Part shown: positions 26,395 to 34,935 of the stretch, one piece after another
Numbering within the stretch: the stretch's first letter is position 1
How the letters are laid out: every line of letters starts with the position of its first letter
From: Minicystis rosea
GTDB taxonomy: Bacteria > Myxococcota_A > Polyangia > Polyangiales > Polyangiaceae
Direction: 5' to 3'
DNA: 64,000 nucleotides
Assembly: GCA_001931535.1 (NCBI GenBank)
Contig: CP016211.1
Coordinates: 2,508,501-2,572,500 of the forward strand
Position numbers and translations under genes: made by a program
The notes under the pieces: model-generated
What the model saw: only the letters and a program-made list of their open reading frames with translations
Told to the model about the DNA's origin: nothing
The model's database searches: none

Positions 26395-28247
26395 CGCCCG
26401 CGCTCCGCATCGGCGGTCACGCGGAGCGCCTCCTCCAGCGTCGTCACGCCCGCGGCCACCTTGGCGATGGCGTGCTCGCGCAGCGTGCGCAGCCCGTCCT
26501 GCCGCGCGGCGCGGGCGATCGCGTCGGGCGACGCGCCCTCGGAGACGAGCTTCTGCAGCCGCGCGTTGATGGAGAGCACCTCGAACACGCCCGATCTGCC
26601 GTAGTAACCCGTGTAGCGGCATTTCGCGCAGCCGGCGCCGCGGCGCGCGACGAGCTTGCCGGCATGCTCCTCCGGGTGCGTGATCCCGATCGACGCGAGC
26701 TCGTCGGCGGTGAGCACGACGTCGCGCGCGCACGACGGGCACACGTTGCGCACGAGCCGCTGCGAGAGCGCGCCGGCGAGCGTCGCCGCTGCGAGGAAGG
26801 GGGGCACGCCGAGATCGAGCAGGCGCGCGACGGCGCCGACGCTGTCGTTCGTGTGGAGCGTCGTGAGGACGAGGTGCCCGGTGAGCGCGGCCTGCACGGC
26901 CTGCACCGCGGTCTCGCCGTCGCGGATCTCGCCGACCATGATCACGTCCGGATCCTGCCGGAGCACGTGGCGGAGCGCCTCCACGAACGAGGTCCCGGTG
27001 CTGGGATCGGCCTGGATCTGGTTGAAGCTCTCGTGGACCATCTCGATGGGATCCTCGATGGTGACCACGTTGACCTCGGGCGACGCGAGCGCCTGGAGCG
27101 CCGAGTAGAGCGTCGTCGTCTTGCCGCTGCCGGTCGGCCCGGTGACGACGACGAGCCCGTGCGGCCGGCGCAGCCAACGTGAGAGCTCCTCGCGCTCGCC
27201 GGGGAGGAAGCCGAGATCGTCGAGCTCGCGCACGAGGACGCTCGGATCGAGCACGCGGAGCACGACCTTGTCGCCGAACGCGGTGGGCACCGTCGAGACG
27301 CGCAGATCCATCTCGCCTTGGCCCCGCGCGGTGCGGATGCGCCCGTCGAGCGGGCGGCGGCTGGCGATGTCGAGCCGCGCCATCACCTTGAAGCGGTTGG
27401 TGATGGCGTTGTGCACGGCCTTCGGGATCCGGTAGATCGGGTGCAGGACGCCGTCGATGCGCATGCGGAGGATGGACTCCGTGCGCCGCGGCTCGATGTG
27501 GATGTCGCTCGCGCGCTGCTCGTAGGCGTAGAGCAGGAGGAACTCGGCGGCGGCGACCACGGGCTCGCTGCTCTGCTCGAGCGCGTCGAGGCGCGAGAGG
27601 CTGACGAACTGCTCGAGGTTCTTGATGTCCGGCCCAGCGCCCGCGATCTTGGTGTTCGCGGCGTCGATCGACATGCGGAAGCCGTAGACCTCGGCGATGC
27701 ATCGTTGGATGTCGCTCGGCGCCGAGAGGATGGGCGTGATCGGCCCGCGCGTGAGCACGCGCAGCTCCTCGAACAGCGCCTCGTCGAACGGGTTCGCGAC
27801 GGCGACCACGAGCGCGCCCTCCTCGCGCCCGAGCGGCAGCACGCCGTGCTTGCGCGCGAACGGCCGCGAGATGGTCGCGGTGATGAGCTTCGCGTCGAGC
27901 TTGAGCCGATCGATCTTGCGGTACGGGATGCCGAGCGCGCGCGCCGTCGCGGCCGTGGCCCGATCCTCGTCGACGGCGTCGCTCGATCCCGGGCGGCGCG
28001 CGTCGGAGAGGCGCAGCGAGGCGATGATCTCGAACGGCGAGATCTCCACCGTGTCGAGCGCGCGCCCGTTCACCTGCGCGCGTTCACGTGTGAGGCGCGC
28101 CCGCTGCACGGCCTCGCGCGCGATCGCGGCGCGCCGATCGTCGTCGGAGAGCAGGCCCGCGTCGACGAGCAAGCCGGCGACGAGCTCCACGGTGAAGTCG
28201 GAGGCGCGCTGGAGGCGTGGCCGCGCGGCCTGCAGATCGAGGGGCAT
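26391..28247 (-). CDS. GspE/PilB-type secretion or pilus ATPase
   Basis: The 618-residue protein has an N-terminal GspE-type domain, then RASDIHIEPRR (N-terminal boundary of the ATPase core), Walker A GPTGSGKTTT near 363, TIEDPIE (Asp box), GEIRDGETA (Walker B) and LTTLHTND (His box). A four-cysteine zinc site, CPSCARD with CAKCRYTGYYGR, follows. These are the full marks of the assembly ATPase of type II secretion or type IV pili. No other secretion or pilus genes are near, so it is an orphan copy, coupled only to the Ycf46-like ATPase downstream. Confidence 0.9.
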   Translation of the reverse strand: MPLDLQAARPRLQRASDFTVELVAGLLVDAGLLSDDDRRAAIAREAVQRARLTRERAQVNGRALDTVEISPFEIIASLRLSDARRPGSSDAVDEDRATAATARALGIPYRKIDRLKLDAKLITATISRPFARKHGVLPLGREEGALVVAVANPFDEALFEELRVLTRGPITPILSAPSDIQRCIAEVYGFRMSIDAANTKIAGAGPDIKNLEQFVSLSRLDALEQSSEPVVAAAEFLLLYAYEQRASDIHIEPRRTESILRMRIDGVLHPIYRIPKAVHNAITNRFKVMARLDIASRRPLDGRIRTARGQGEMDLRVSTVPTAFGDKVVLRVLDPSVLVRELDDLGFLPGEREELSRWLRRPHGLVVVTGPTGSGKTTTLYSALQALASPEVNVVTIEDPIEMVHESFNQIQADPSTGTSFVEALRHVLRQDPDVIMVGEIRDGETAVQAVQAALTGHLVLTTLHTNDSVGAVARLLDLGVPPFLAAATLAGALSQRLVRNVCPSCARDVVLTADELASIGITHPEEHAGKLVARRGAGCAKCRYTGYYGRSGVFEVLSINARLQKLVSEGASPDAIARAARQDGLRTLREHAIAKVAAGVTTLEEALRVTADAERGR

Positions 28248-28370
28248 TGCCTCGCGGAGGATAGCGCGACGCGCGCGCGAGCGGTCGATGCACGACGAAC
28301 GCGGGGTGCCGCGCCACCGATCGATGCGGTGTGCGGCGACGCCGAGGAAGGTGACAGACCAAGACGTCAG

Positions 28371-28730
28371 TCAGGGCGTGCGGCAGACGTGCGCGTCGCC
28401 GCTCGCGCCGAACCGTGATCGGTCGTCGCAGGTGAAGCCGCGGTCGAACGCGGCGCAATCGTCGCTCGAGGCGCAGACCACCGCGCAAATGCCGGTGCCA
28501 TCCTCGGAGATGCAGGCGGTGTCCGCCGGGCAGTCCGCGTCTCCCGCGCACGACGCCGTGCACATCCCGCCGGGGAAGTGACTCGATTGCACGCATTGCG
28601 ACTGGCAGTCACTCGTGCTCGCGCAGGTGGAGCCAACCACCTTCCCCGTCGGCCCCACCTCACCGGCATCGCCGGCGCTGCCGCATCCGATCACCGTCGC
28701 TGCAAACACGAGAGCATGAGCAATCTTCAT
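28371..28730 (-). CDS. Small Cys-rich lipoprotein
   Basis: The 119-residue protein has a lipoprotein signal (MKIAHALVFAATVIGCG) and twelve or so cysteines in repeated C-x(5)-C/C-x(3)-C spacing (GSTCASTSDCQSQC, CTASCAGDADCPADTAC, CAVVCASSDDC). This is the usual pattern of myxobacterial disulfide-rich surface lipoproteins. The ATG at 28730 has GGAGG six bases upstream and is preferred over the ATG at 28745. It lies 120 bases upstream of the GspE-like gene on the same strand but is probably separate. The function is unknown. Confidence 0.75.
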   Translation of the reverse strand: MKIAHALVFAATVIGCGSAGDAGEVGPTGKVVGSTCASTSDCQSQCVQSSHFPGGMCTASCAGDADCPADTACISEDGTGICAVVCASSDDCAAFDRGFTCDDRSRFGASGDAHVCRTP

Positions 28731-29264
28731 CAGCGCCTCCGTCATGTGTCGTTCTGGTCAGTCGTCTTCCGGCTCGTCGGGCCCGGACGTGGTGCCCACG
28801 TTCGCGCCGTTGGGAGGCGGCGCTGCAGAAGACGATGCATCGGGCGATTGCGTCTGCCGAGTTTCGAGGCGTGACACGCGTGACGCGATTCCCGGCCGAT
28901 GATTGAAACGCCAACGAAAACGACGGGATAATCCCGTCACCTGCCGCGGCGTCGCGCGGCCACAACGCAGCGAATCCTGATCTGCGCGCAAGCGAGCGAG
29001 ACCGGGGGCGCTTGGTGCATCGTTGTTTGACCGACTGGAGGTGTCCCGACGCGCAAAGGGGGCGACATCACCAAGCAGGAGAAGACCAGAAAAGGCGAAG
29101 ACGAGGTCGTATGTAATCCCGATCGACGAGAATGGTTTGCCCGTCTCGGGGCAGATCGTCGAAGCGGAGCCTTTGAGTGATCTTCAGGACGAGAGCTGGG
29201 GGAGCGATCGAGCTCGACCATGGGCTGAGCCCGGTCGCGCGAGCTGCGCTACCATGGCCGCCGC
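28731..29264. other. Intergenic region, no supported gene
   Basis: These 534 bases precede the VF530 gene. A plus-strand frame from about 29023 ends at 29268, overlapping the VF530 ATG, and includes VIPIDENGLPVSGQIVEAEP, which reads like protein; its ends do not, and it is left unassigned. Confidence 0.4.
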
Positions 29265-29474
29265 ATGACCTCTCGCGACCCGCTTCACGGCGTCACCTTG
29301 GAGATGATCCTCACCCGTCTCGTCGAGCGCCTCGGCTGGGAAGAGATGGGACGCCGCATCGACATCCGCTGCTTCAACCTCGACCCCAGCGTCTCATCGA
29401 GCCTGAAGTTCCTGCGCCGTACGCCGTGGGCGCGGAAGAAGGTGGAGGATCTGTACCTCGAGGCTTGCTCCTGA
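29265..29474 (+). CDS. VF530-family (DUF2132) small DNA-binding protein
   Basis: The 69-residue product is nearly the family consensus: [21 protein letters not shown], then [20 protein letters not shown] and [12 protein letters not shown]. The family is named after a Vibrio fischeri protein whose structure suggested DNA binding; its cellular role is unknown. The length is exactly that of the family, so the ATG at 29265 is secure. Confidence 0.92.
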   Translation: MTSRDPLHGVTLEMILTRLVERLGWEEMGRRIDIRCFNLDPSVSSSLKFLRRTPWARKKVEDLYLEACS

Positions 29475-29635
29475 CGCCCAGGGCTCGTCCGCGGCCGAGA
29501 CGTTCGCGAGCCCATTCACGCTCGATGTTGCGCAGCATCCCGTGACCGCCCCACGACCTGGAGTAGGAGCTCGAATGCGATCTCGAGCACGAACACCAGG
29601 CCGCTGCGGGCGCGGTGGATGGGGATGGCTGCAGC

Positions 29636-30835
29636 TCATGGAAGCCTCGCCAGCCCCTGGTAGCTCTCGAGAGCGAACGGCAGCGTCAGCGCTCCGAAGT
29701 CCGGAAGGCCGCCCGTGGAAGCGGTCTGTCCCTCGTCCGTCGGTTCGTCAGGCTTGGCGTTCTGCTCCAATGCAATGTCTTGATTGCGAATCACATAGGC
29801 GCGCACGCTGTCCTCGTATGCGGCGATGCCAGCCACCAGATCATCCTCGTGCCTGGCGAGCTCACTGGCCAAGACGTAGGCGCCGACCATCGCGACCGTG
29901 GTGCCCTGACCCGTACCCAGGGAGACGGCATAACCGGCATCGCCGACCAGCACGATTCGCCCGCGCGACCAACGGTTCATGCGGACCTGACGGAGCGAGT
30001 AGAAGTGGAAGTCGGTCGCGCTCCACATGTGCTCCACGATCTGCGGAATCACCCAGCCCGCGCCGGCGACGCGATCGGCCAAGAGCCGTTTCTGCGCCTC
30101 GATGTCGCGGAAGTCGTAGTCGATCCCGTTCGGAGCGCTGAAGCCGAGATACGTCCTCGCGTCGACATCCTTTCGAAGGCCCATGACCAACGCACCGACG
30201 GAGTCCGGTTGCTGATACATGACTTGCCAGCGCTCGAGACCGAGGAAGTTCGGCATGCCGAACGTCGCGACGTAAAGGTCGCCGAAGGCACGCAGGAACT
30301 GCTCGTCGGGGCCGAAAGCAATCCGCCGCACCCCCGAGCCCAAGCCATCGGCGCCAATCACCACCTCGAAGCGGCGAGGCGCGGCAGTGACGAACGTGAC
30401 ATCGACGCCCGCGTCATCTTGGGTCAGCGACGCGATGGAATCGCCGAAGATGTATTCGACGCCGTCGCCCACGGCGTCGTGGAGCACGTGACAGAGGTCG
30501 TCGCGCATGATCTCGACATCGGGGCTGTCGAGCCGGCCGCCGGTCAAGGTGCTCTCCGTGCTTCGAAAGATCTCCTGACCGGCCGCGTCGACCATCGCGA
30601 TGCCGAGGAGCTTCGTGCTCCGATCGCGAATCGTGGTGAGGATGCCCATCCGCTCGGCGACCTCCAGGGCCGGACCGCGTACATCGAGCGCATGACCGCC
30701 CGGCCGCAGGTGCGGCGCGCGTTCGACCACCGTGACGTCGAAGCCATAGCGGGCGAGCCAATGGGAGATGGTGAGACCGGAGATGCTCGCGCCGGAGACC
30801 AGCGCGCGGGGGGAGCTCGGTGTCGTCGAATTCAT
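29636..30835 (-). CDS. FAD-dependent monooxygenase (TetX/PHBH-like)
   Basis: The 399-residue protein has the FAD Rossmann motif VSGASISGLTISHWLARYG at residues 13-31, the VIGADGLGSGVRR (DG) motif in the middle, and the GD motif RIVLVGDAGYAVSLGTGQGT near 290. This is the single-component aromatic hydroxylase group that includes TetX-type inactivating enzymes. The substrate cannot be told. A divergent LysR gene and an inverted repeat in the 85-bp gap suggest inducer-dependent control. The start at 30835 is the only in-frame ATG before the FAD motif. Confidence 0.88.
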   Translation of the reverse strand: MNSTTPSSPRALVSGASISGLTISHWLARYGFDVTVVERAPHLRPGGHALDVRGPALEVAERMGILTTIRDRSTKLLGIAMVDAAGQEIFRSTESTLTGGRLDSPDVEIMRDDLCHVLHDAVGDGVEYIFGDSIASLTQDDAGVDVTFVTAAPRRFEVVIGADGLGSGVRRIAFGPDEQFLRAFGDLYVATFGMPNFLGLERWQVMYQQPDSVGALVMGLRKDVDARTYLGFSAPNGIDYDFRDIEAQKRLLADRVAGAGWVIPQIVEHMWSATDFHFYSLRQVRMNRWSRGRIVLVGDAGYAVSLGTGQGTTVAMVGAYVLASELARHEDDLVAGIAAYEDSVRAYVIRNQDIALEQNAKPDEPTDEGQTASTGGLPDFGALTLPFALESYQGLARLP

Positions 30836-30880
30836 GGAAGCTCACGTACGCTTCCCGTACCGAGCCGTCGAAGACATTGA

Positions 30881-30908
30881 TTGCTCGCGTATGATACCTT
30901 TCGAGCAA
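30881..30908. promoter_or_regulatory. Inverted repeat, likely LysR binding site
   Basis: TTGCTCG, 14 bases, then CGAGCAA forms a perfect 7-bp inverted repeat 13 bases before the LysR start and within the divergent promoter of the monooxygenase. LysR sites are usually interrupted repeats of this type. Confidence 0.55.
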
Positions 30909-30920
30909 CGGTCGTAACCC

Positions 30921-31877
30921 ATGGAGCTCCGACACCTGCGCTACTTCGTGACGATCGCCGAGGAGCAGAGCTTTCGTCGCGCCGCCGAGAGGCTCCACGT
31001 CTCGCAGTCGCCGCTGAGCCGGCAGATGAAGGATCTCGAAGAGGAGATGGGCGTCGCGCTCTTCGCGCCGGAGGGACGTGGCATCAAGCTCACCGCCGCT
31101 GGGAAGGCCTTCGCCGAGCGAGCCCGGAGCATCCTGGCGAGCGTCGACGCGGCCGTCGACGAAGCCAAAGGGGTCGCCGAGGGCAGGCTCGGCACCGTGG
31201 TCATCGGCTTTGAAACGGGGACGACCTTCATGGGTGCGTTGTTGTCCCTCGTCGCGGCGTTCCGAAGGCGAACGCCTCGTGTCGGCCTGCAGCTCGTCCC
31301 CATGAGCAGCGTCGAGCAGTGGGCGGCCCTGCGGCAGGGGACGATCTCCTTCGGCTACGGTGCCTACGCGCCCAACGACGACGCCCTGGGCCACTTGGAG
31401 ATGGCCCGTGACCGGCTCGGGCTGCTCCTCTCTCCCGAGCATCGACTCGCTCGGCTGAAGAAGATCCGGCTTCGAGATCTCGAGCGCGAGCGCGTGCTGC
31501 TCCAGCCACGTCAGCTTTATCCGAGGCTTCACGCGGACATCATCACGGCTGCGCGCGCACGGGGCGTGGCGCTGCACGTGACGGCGGAGGTGCTCGACCT
31601 GGAGGCGCTCCTGGCGCTGGTCGTGATCGGCGACGCGGTGACCTTCCTCTCGGAGAAGTTCTGGGAGCCGGCTTCGCAGACCTCGCTCTCGTGGCGGCCC
31701 GTCGAAGACCTCCAGATCAATCTGAGCGAAGTCGTCACCTGGCGCGCGGAGGACGACCGCACGCCCGTCGTGCGAGCGCTGATCGAGAGCGCGCGCGAGG
31801 TGAGCCCACTGCTGCGGCACACCGCAGGCCGTACGCGCTCCCCGAAGGCGACCAAGCGAAAGCGCAACAAGCGCTGA
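30921..31877 (+). CDS. LysR-family transcriptional regulator
   Basis: The 318-residue protein begins MELRHLRYFVTIAEEQSFRR with the winged-helix domain (AAERLHVSQSPLSRQMKDLEEEMGVALF) at residues 1-60. The periplasmic-binding-like effector domain runs from about 90 to 290. The ATG at 30921 is the family start. It probably controls the divergent monooxygenase. The C-terminal 20 residues are unusually basic (TRSPKATKRKRNKR), an addition not needed by the fold. Confidence 0.92.
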   Translation: MELRHLRYFVTIAEEQSFRRAAERLHVSQSPLSRQMKDLEEEMGVALFAPEGRGIKLTAAGKAFAERARSILASVDAAVDEAKGVAEGRLGTVVIGFETGTTFMGALLSLVAAFRRRTPRVGLQLVPMSSVEQWAALRQGTISFGYGAYAPNDDALGHLEMARDRLGLLLSPEHRLARLKKIRLRDLERERVLLQPRQLYPRLHADIITAARARGVALHVTAEVLDLEALLALVVIGDAVTFLSEKFWEPASQTSLSWRPVEDLQINLSEVVTWRAEDDRTPVVRALIESAREVSPLLRHTAGRTRSPKATKRKRNKR

Positions 31878-31931
31878 CGCGACCGCCTTCTGCAGCATCG
31901 CGTGCCGTGCAGCAGCGTAGTCGCGGCGCGA

Positions 31932-31971
31932 CGTGCTCGACATGGAACGAGCGCATCACGTGTCGAGCACG
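31932..31971 (+). terminator. Hairpin after the LysR gene
   Basis: CGTGCTCGACA (31932-31942) and TGTCGAGCACG (31961-31971) pair over 11 bp with an 18-base loop, 55 bases after the stop. No T-tract follows. Confidence 0.4.
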
Positions 31972-32090
31972 GCGGTGACATGCGTCCTTCGATTGGTGTC
32001 CTCGTGACGCTCGACACCATCTCCATCGGTCCGACTGCCAGTCGTCCGCACGCCTAACCATGACGGGTTAGGGGGCGTCAATGCCAAATG

Positions 32091-32105
32091 TGGCAGTATG
32101 ACAGC
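32091..32105 (+). promoter_or_regulatory. Possible sigma-54 promoter for the eCIS locus
   Basis: TGGCA and a GC doublet have the GG-N10-GC spacing of -24/-12 promoters, about 415 bases before the sheath ATG. The -12 box is weak (CAGC for TTGC), so this is tentative. Confidence 0.2.
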
Positions 32106-32324
32106 GGCCTCGGAGGCCTCGTCGACGAGGTGCGATGGGCCGCCCGGAGATCCATCGAATCGCCTTGTAAACAGGCACATCTCGAGAGTTTGAGAGGCTC
32201 GGGAGGACGCTTTGGTCAAGCGAGGACGGGGCGTTCACGTGCTCGCACACTTCATCCGTGCTTCGAGGAAACCAAGGCTTCTGTTCATGCGTTTGTCGAT
32301 TGTGTTGTTGCGGACGGAAGCTGC

Positions 32325-32353
32325 TTGACAATTGTTTGCTGCTTCGTTTTCAT
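32325..32353 (+). promoter_or_regulatory. Possible sigma-70-type promoter for the eCIS locus
   Basis: A perfect TTGACA is followed after 17 bases by TTTCAT, a weak -10 box, within the AT-richest part of the leader and 165 bases before the sheath gene. Confidence 0.25.
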
Positions 32354-32519
32354 CCTCACCGTCCGAGAGGACAGCCGGCAGGTGTGGAGCGGTGCCGGCG
32401 CGATGGGGTTTCGATCGCCAGGGTGGAGCGGGTGGTGCTTTCGAGCATCCACGACGGCCTTCGTTTGCCGTGCTTCCGCTGGCCTCAACGCGGTCTCTCT
32501 CGGCCCTCAGGAGACGAAG

Positions 32520-34448
32520 ATGGCGGAATATTTGGCTCCCGGCGTGTATGTCGAAGAGACGTCTTTTCGCTCGAAGTCCATCGAGGGCGTCAGCACGACG
32601 ACGACGGGGTTCATCGGTCCTTGCCGATATGGTCCCATCGATCTCGAGAACGAGCTGGTCACGAGCATCATCGAGTTCGAGCGGTCGTATGGTGATCGGC
32701 AGCAACTCCGATTCGGGACCGACTTCCACCACAACTACTTGTGGCACGCCGTGCGCGCCTTCTTCACCGAAGGTGGCAAACGGCTCTACATCTCCCGTGT
32801 TTTCCGGCGCGTCGACGACACCGATCCGGCCAATCCGAAGAAGAACGGGTACGACGCTAGCGCCACGTTCAGCGACAGCAAATGGGGAGACGGCCACGCG
32901 CGCGGCATCTATCCGGCGTCCGCCGCGCCCGCCGATGGGGTCTTCGTTCGGGCCCGCTATCCCGGATCGTATGGCAATCTCCGGGTGCGTTTCACCCTCA
33001 AGCTCGGTCAGAACGTGCTCACCAACGTGGGCGCGGCGCCCAATTTGAAGGCTCAGGTCACCGGCTCGCTGCGCGACCGCGACGTGGTTTACGTCAACAA
33101 GAAGGCGGGCGCGACGGTCGCGACCGATCAAACGGGCGCTTATCTCGCCCGCTGGAGCGAGCCGAACCAGCGTTGGGAGATGGCGAACACCGCCAAGACG
33201 GTGACGCCCGCCGATCTCGGTGATCACGAGCTCCACGTGGTGACGGCGGCCGTGACGGTGATCGGGGAGGGGGCTTTGGTGTGGGATGGGCTGGCGCTCG
33301 ATCCCAATCACCTCACGAACGGCGCCGCCGACTCCGTGGCGGCCAAATTCGGGTACGACGATCGCAAGCCCGATTTGACCCGCGCATTACCGATCGTCAT
33401 CGCTCCCGGATCCTCGCTCACGGGCGGGCTCGAGCTGCTCGATGCCCTGGCGCCGTCGGCGAGCGCATTGTGGACCGCGCTCACGAATCCCCGCTCGACG
33501 GACGAGCAACGCACGGTGGAGCTCTCGCTCTCGGGCGGCAACGACGGGCAGCGGCCCCAGGCCACGCATTACGAGGGTGGCGTCGACGAATCCAACATGC
33601 GCAAGACGGGCCTCGCGCAATTCGAGGATCTGGAGGACATCTCCATCGTCGCGGCGCCTGGATCGACGTTCGGTTTGCAGGCCGGCTACGGCGACGCGCA
33701 GACCATCGTCAACCTGCTGATTGCTCATGCGCAGCGCATGCGTTACCGCATTGCGGTGCTCGACTCGGGCGATGGGCAAACCATCTCCCAGGTGCGGGCC
33801 ATGCGCGCGCAGCTCGATTCGAGCTATGGAGCGCTCTATTACCCCTGGGTGCGGGTGCTCGATCCCGTCACGCGCGTGCCCATCTTCCTCCCGCCGAGCG
33901 GCTTCGTGTCCGGCATCTATGCCCGCAATGACACGAATCGTGCCGTCTACAAGGCCCCTGCCAACGAGGTGGTGAACCTGGCGACGGGCTTCGAAATCCT
34001 GCTCAACAAGGCGCAACAGGACGTGCTCAACCCGGAGGGCATCAATGCTTTCCGCTATTTCGAGGGGCGCGGTTATCGCCTCTGGGGCGCACGCACGGTG
34101 AGCTCCGATCCGGAGTGGAAGTACGTCAACATCCGCCGCTACTTTGCCTATCTGGAGCGGTCCATCGACAAGGGCACGCAATGGGCCGTGTTCGAGCCCA
34201 ACGGCGAGCAGCTCTGGGCCAACGTCCGGCGGACCATCGAGGACTTCCTCCTCAACGAGTGGCAATCGGGCGCGCTCCTCGGCGACAAGCCGGAGAAGGC
34301 CTATTTCGTGCGCTGCGATCGCTCGACGATGACCCAGAACGATCTCGACAACGGCCGTTTGATTTGCCTCATCGGCGTGGCGCCGCTCCGGCCTGCCGAA
34401 TTCGTGATCTTCCGCATCGGCCAATGGACCGCCGATCGGAAGGCATGA
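32520..34448 (+). CDS. eCIS contractile sheath protein 1
   Basis: The 642-residue protein begins MAEYLAPGVYVEETSFRSKSIEGVSTTTTGF, the standard start of phage/eCIS tail sheaths (PGVYVEE...). It ends with the conserved sheath core (RRYFAYLERSIDKGTQWAVFEPN, then LWANVRRTIEDFLLNEWQSGAL and FRIGQWTADRKA). Between residues 100 and 400 an extra domain is present, exposed on the outside of the sheath in relatives. It forms the outer spring that contracts to drive the tube into a target cell (Afp2-4/Pvc2-4 role). AGGAG lies seven bases before the ATG at 32520. It is the first gene of the locus. Confidence 0.93.
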   Translation: MAEYLAPGVYVEETSFRSKSIEGVSTTTTGFIGPCRYGPIDLENELVTSIIEFERSYGDRQQLRFGTDFHHNYLWHAVRAFFTEGGKRLYISRVFRRVDDTDPANPKKNGYDASATFSDSKWGDGHARGIYPASAAPADGVFVRARYPGSYGNLRVRFTLKLGQNVLTNVGAAPNLKAQVTGSLRDRDVVYVNKKAGATVATDQTGAYLARWSEPNQRWEMANTAKTVTPADLGDHELHVVTAAVTVIGEGALVWDGLALDPNHLTNGAADSVAAKFGYDDRKPDLTRALPIVIAPGSSLTGGLELLDALAPSASALWTALTNPRSTDEQRTVELSLSGGNDGQRPQATHYEGGVDESNMRKTGLAQFEDLEDISIVAAPGSTFGLQAGYGDAQTIVNLLIAHAQRMRYRIAVLDSGDGQTISQVRAMRAQLDSSYGALYYPWVRVLDPVTRVPIFLPPSGFVSGIYARNDTNRAVYKAPANEVVNLATGFEILLNKAQQDVLNPEGINAFRYFEGRGYRLWGARTVSSDPEWKYVNIRRYFAYLERSIDKGTQWAVFEPNGEQLWANVRRTIEDFLLNEWQSGALLGDKPEKAYFVRCDRSTMTQNDLDNGRLICLIGVAPLRPAEFVIFRIGQWTADRKA

Positions 34449-34478
34449 CGTCGAGGACACCACCTCAAGGAGGAGCTC

Positions 34479-34931
34479 GTGGCCATTCTGCGTGATCGCC
34501 CCTACGTTCAGTTCAACTTCCTGGTGGACCTCGGCACCGGCAACACCGACGGGCCGGACGCGGGCTTTCAGGAGTGCACCAACATCGGCATGGAAGTCAC
34601 CGTCGCCGAGTATCGCAACGGCAACGAGCGCGAGAACAGCGTCCGCAAGATCACGGGGCTCAACAAGGCCACCGACGTGACCATGAAGCGCGGCGTGATT
34701 GGCTCGCTCTCGCTCTACAACTGGCTGAACCAGATCCGCAACGGCGACCAGAACGCGCTGCGGACGGTGACGATTCAGCTCCAAAACGAGGACCACACCG
34801 CCGTGGTCCAGACGTGGAAGCTCCTCCGGGCGCGCATCATCAAGCACGTGAGCGGGCCCTTCAACGCGAAGGGCACCGACGTGGCCATGGAAGAGCTGAC
34901 GATCTCCTACGAGCGGTTGGAGATGGAGTAG
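34479..34931 (+). CDS. eCIS inner tube protein 1 (gp19-like)
   Basis: The 150-residue protein has the T4 gp19/Hcp-like tube fold. PYVQFNFLVDLGTGNTDGPD is the N-terminal strand, GFQECTNIGMEVTVAEYRNGNE the loop, VTMKRGVIGSLSLYNWLNQIR the central pair, and DVAMEELTISYERLEME the last strand. Rings of it stack into the tube inside the sheath (Afp1/Afp5 role). The start is GTG at 34479 with AAGGAGG in front. Confidence 0.93.
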   Translation: MAILRDRPYVQFNFLVDLGTGNTDGPDAGFQECTNIGMEVTVAEYRNGNERENSVRKITGLNKATDVTMKRGVIGSLSLYNWLNQIRNGDQNALRTVTIQLQNEDHTAVVQTWKLLRARIIKHVSGPFNAKGTDVAMEELTISYERLEME

Positions 34932-34935
34932 ACCC

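Larger units (their letters stand above)
31878..32519. other. Long leader region before the contractile-injection locus
   Basis: These 642 bases separate the LysR gene from the first sheath gene. They have a lower G+C feel than the surroundings, several short inverted repeats (TGCCA/TGGCA at 32082-32095) and promoter-like boxes, but no gene I can support. It is the natural place for control of the locus. Confidence 0.5.

Noticed and set aside
26395..27702. Extension of the Ycf46-like frame upstream across the GspE gene
   Set aside because: The added sequence is Arg/Ala-rich noise, and the ATG at 26394 overlaps the GspE stop as ATGA.
29023..29268. 81-codon frame ending over the VF530 start
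   Set aside because: Only a short central stretch looks like protein, with no ribosome site seen; left unassigned.
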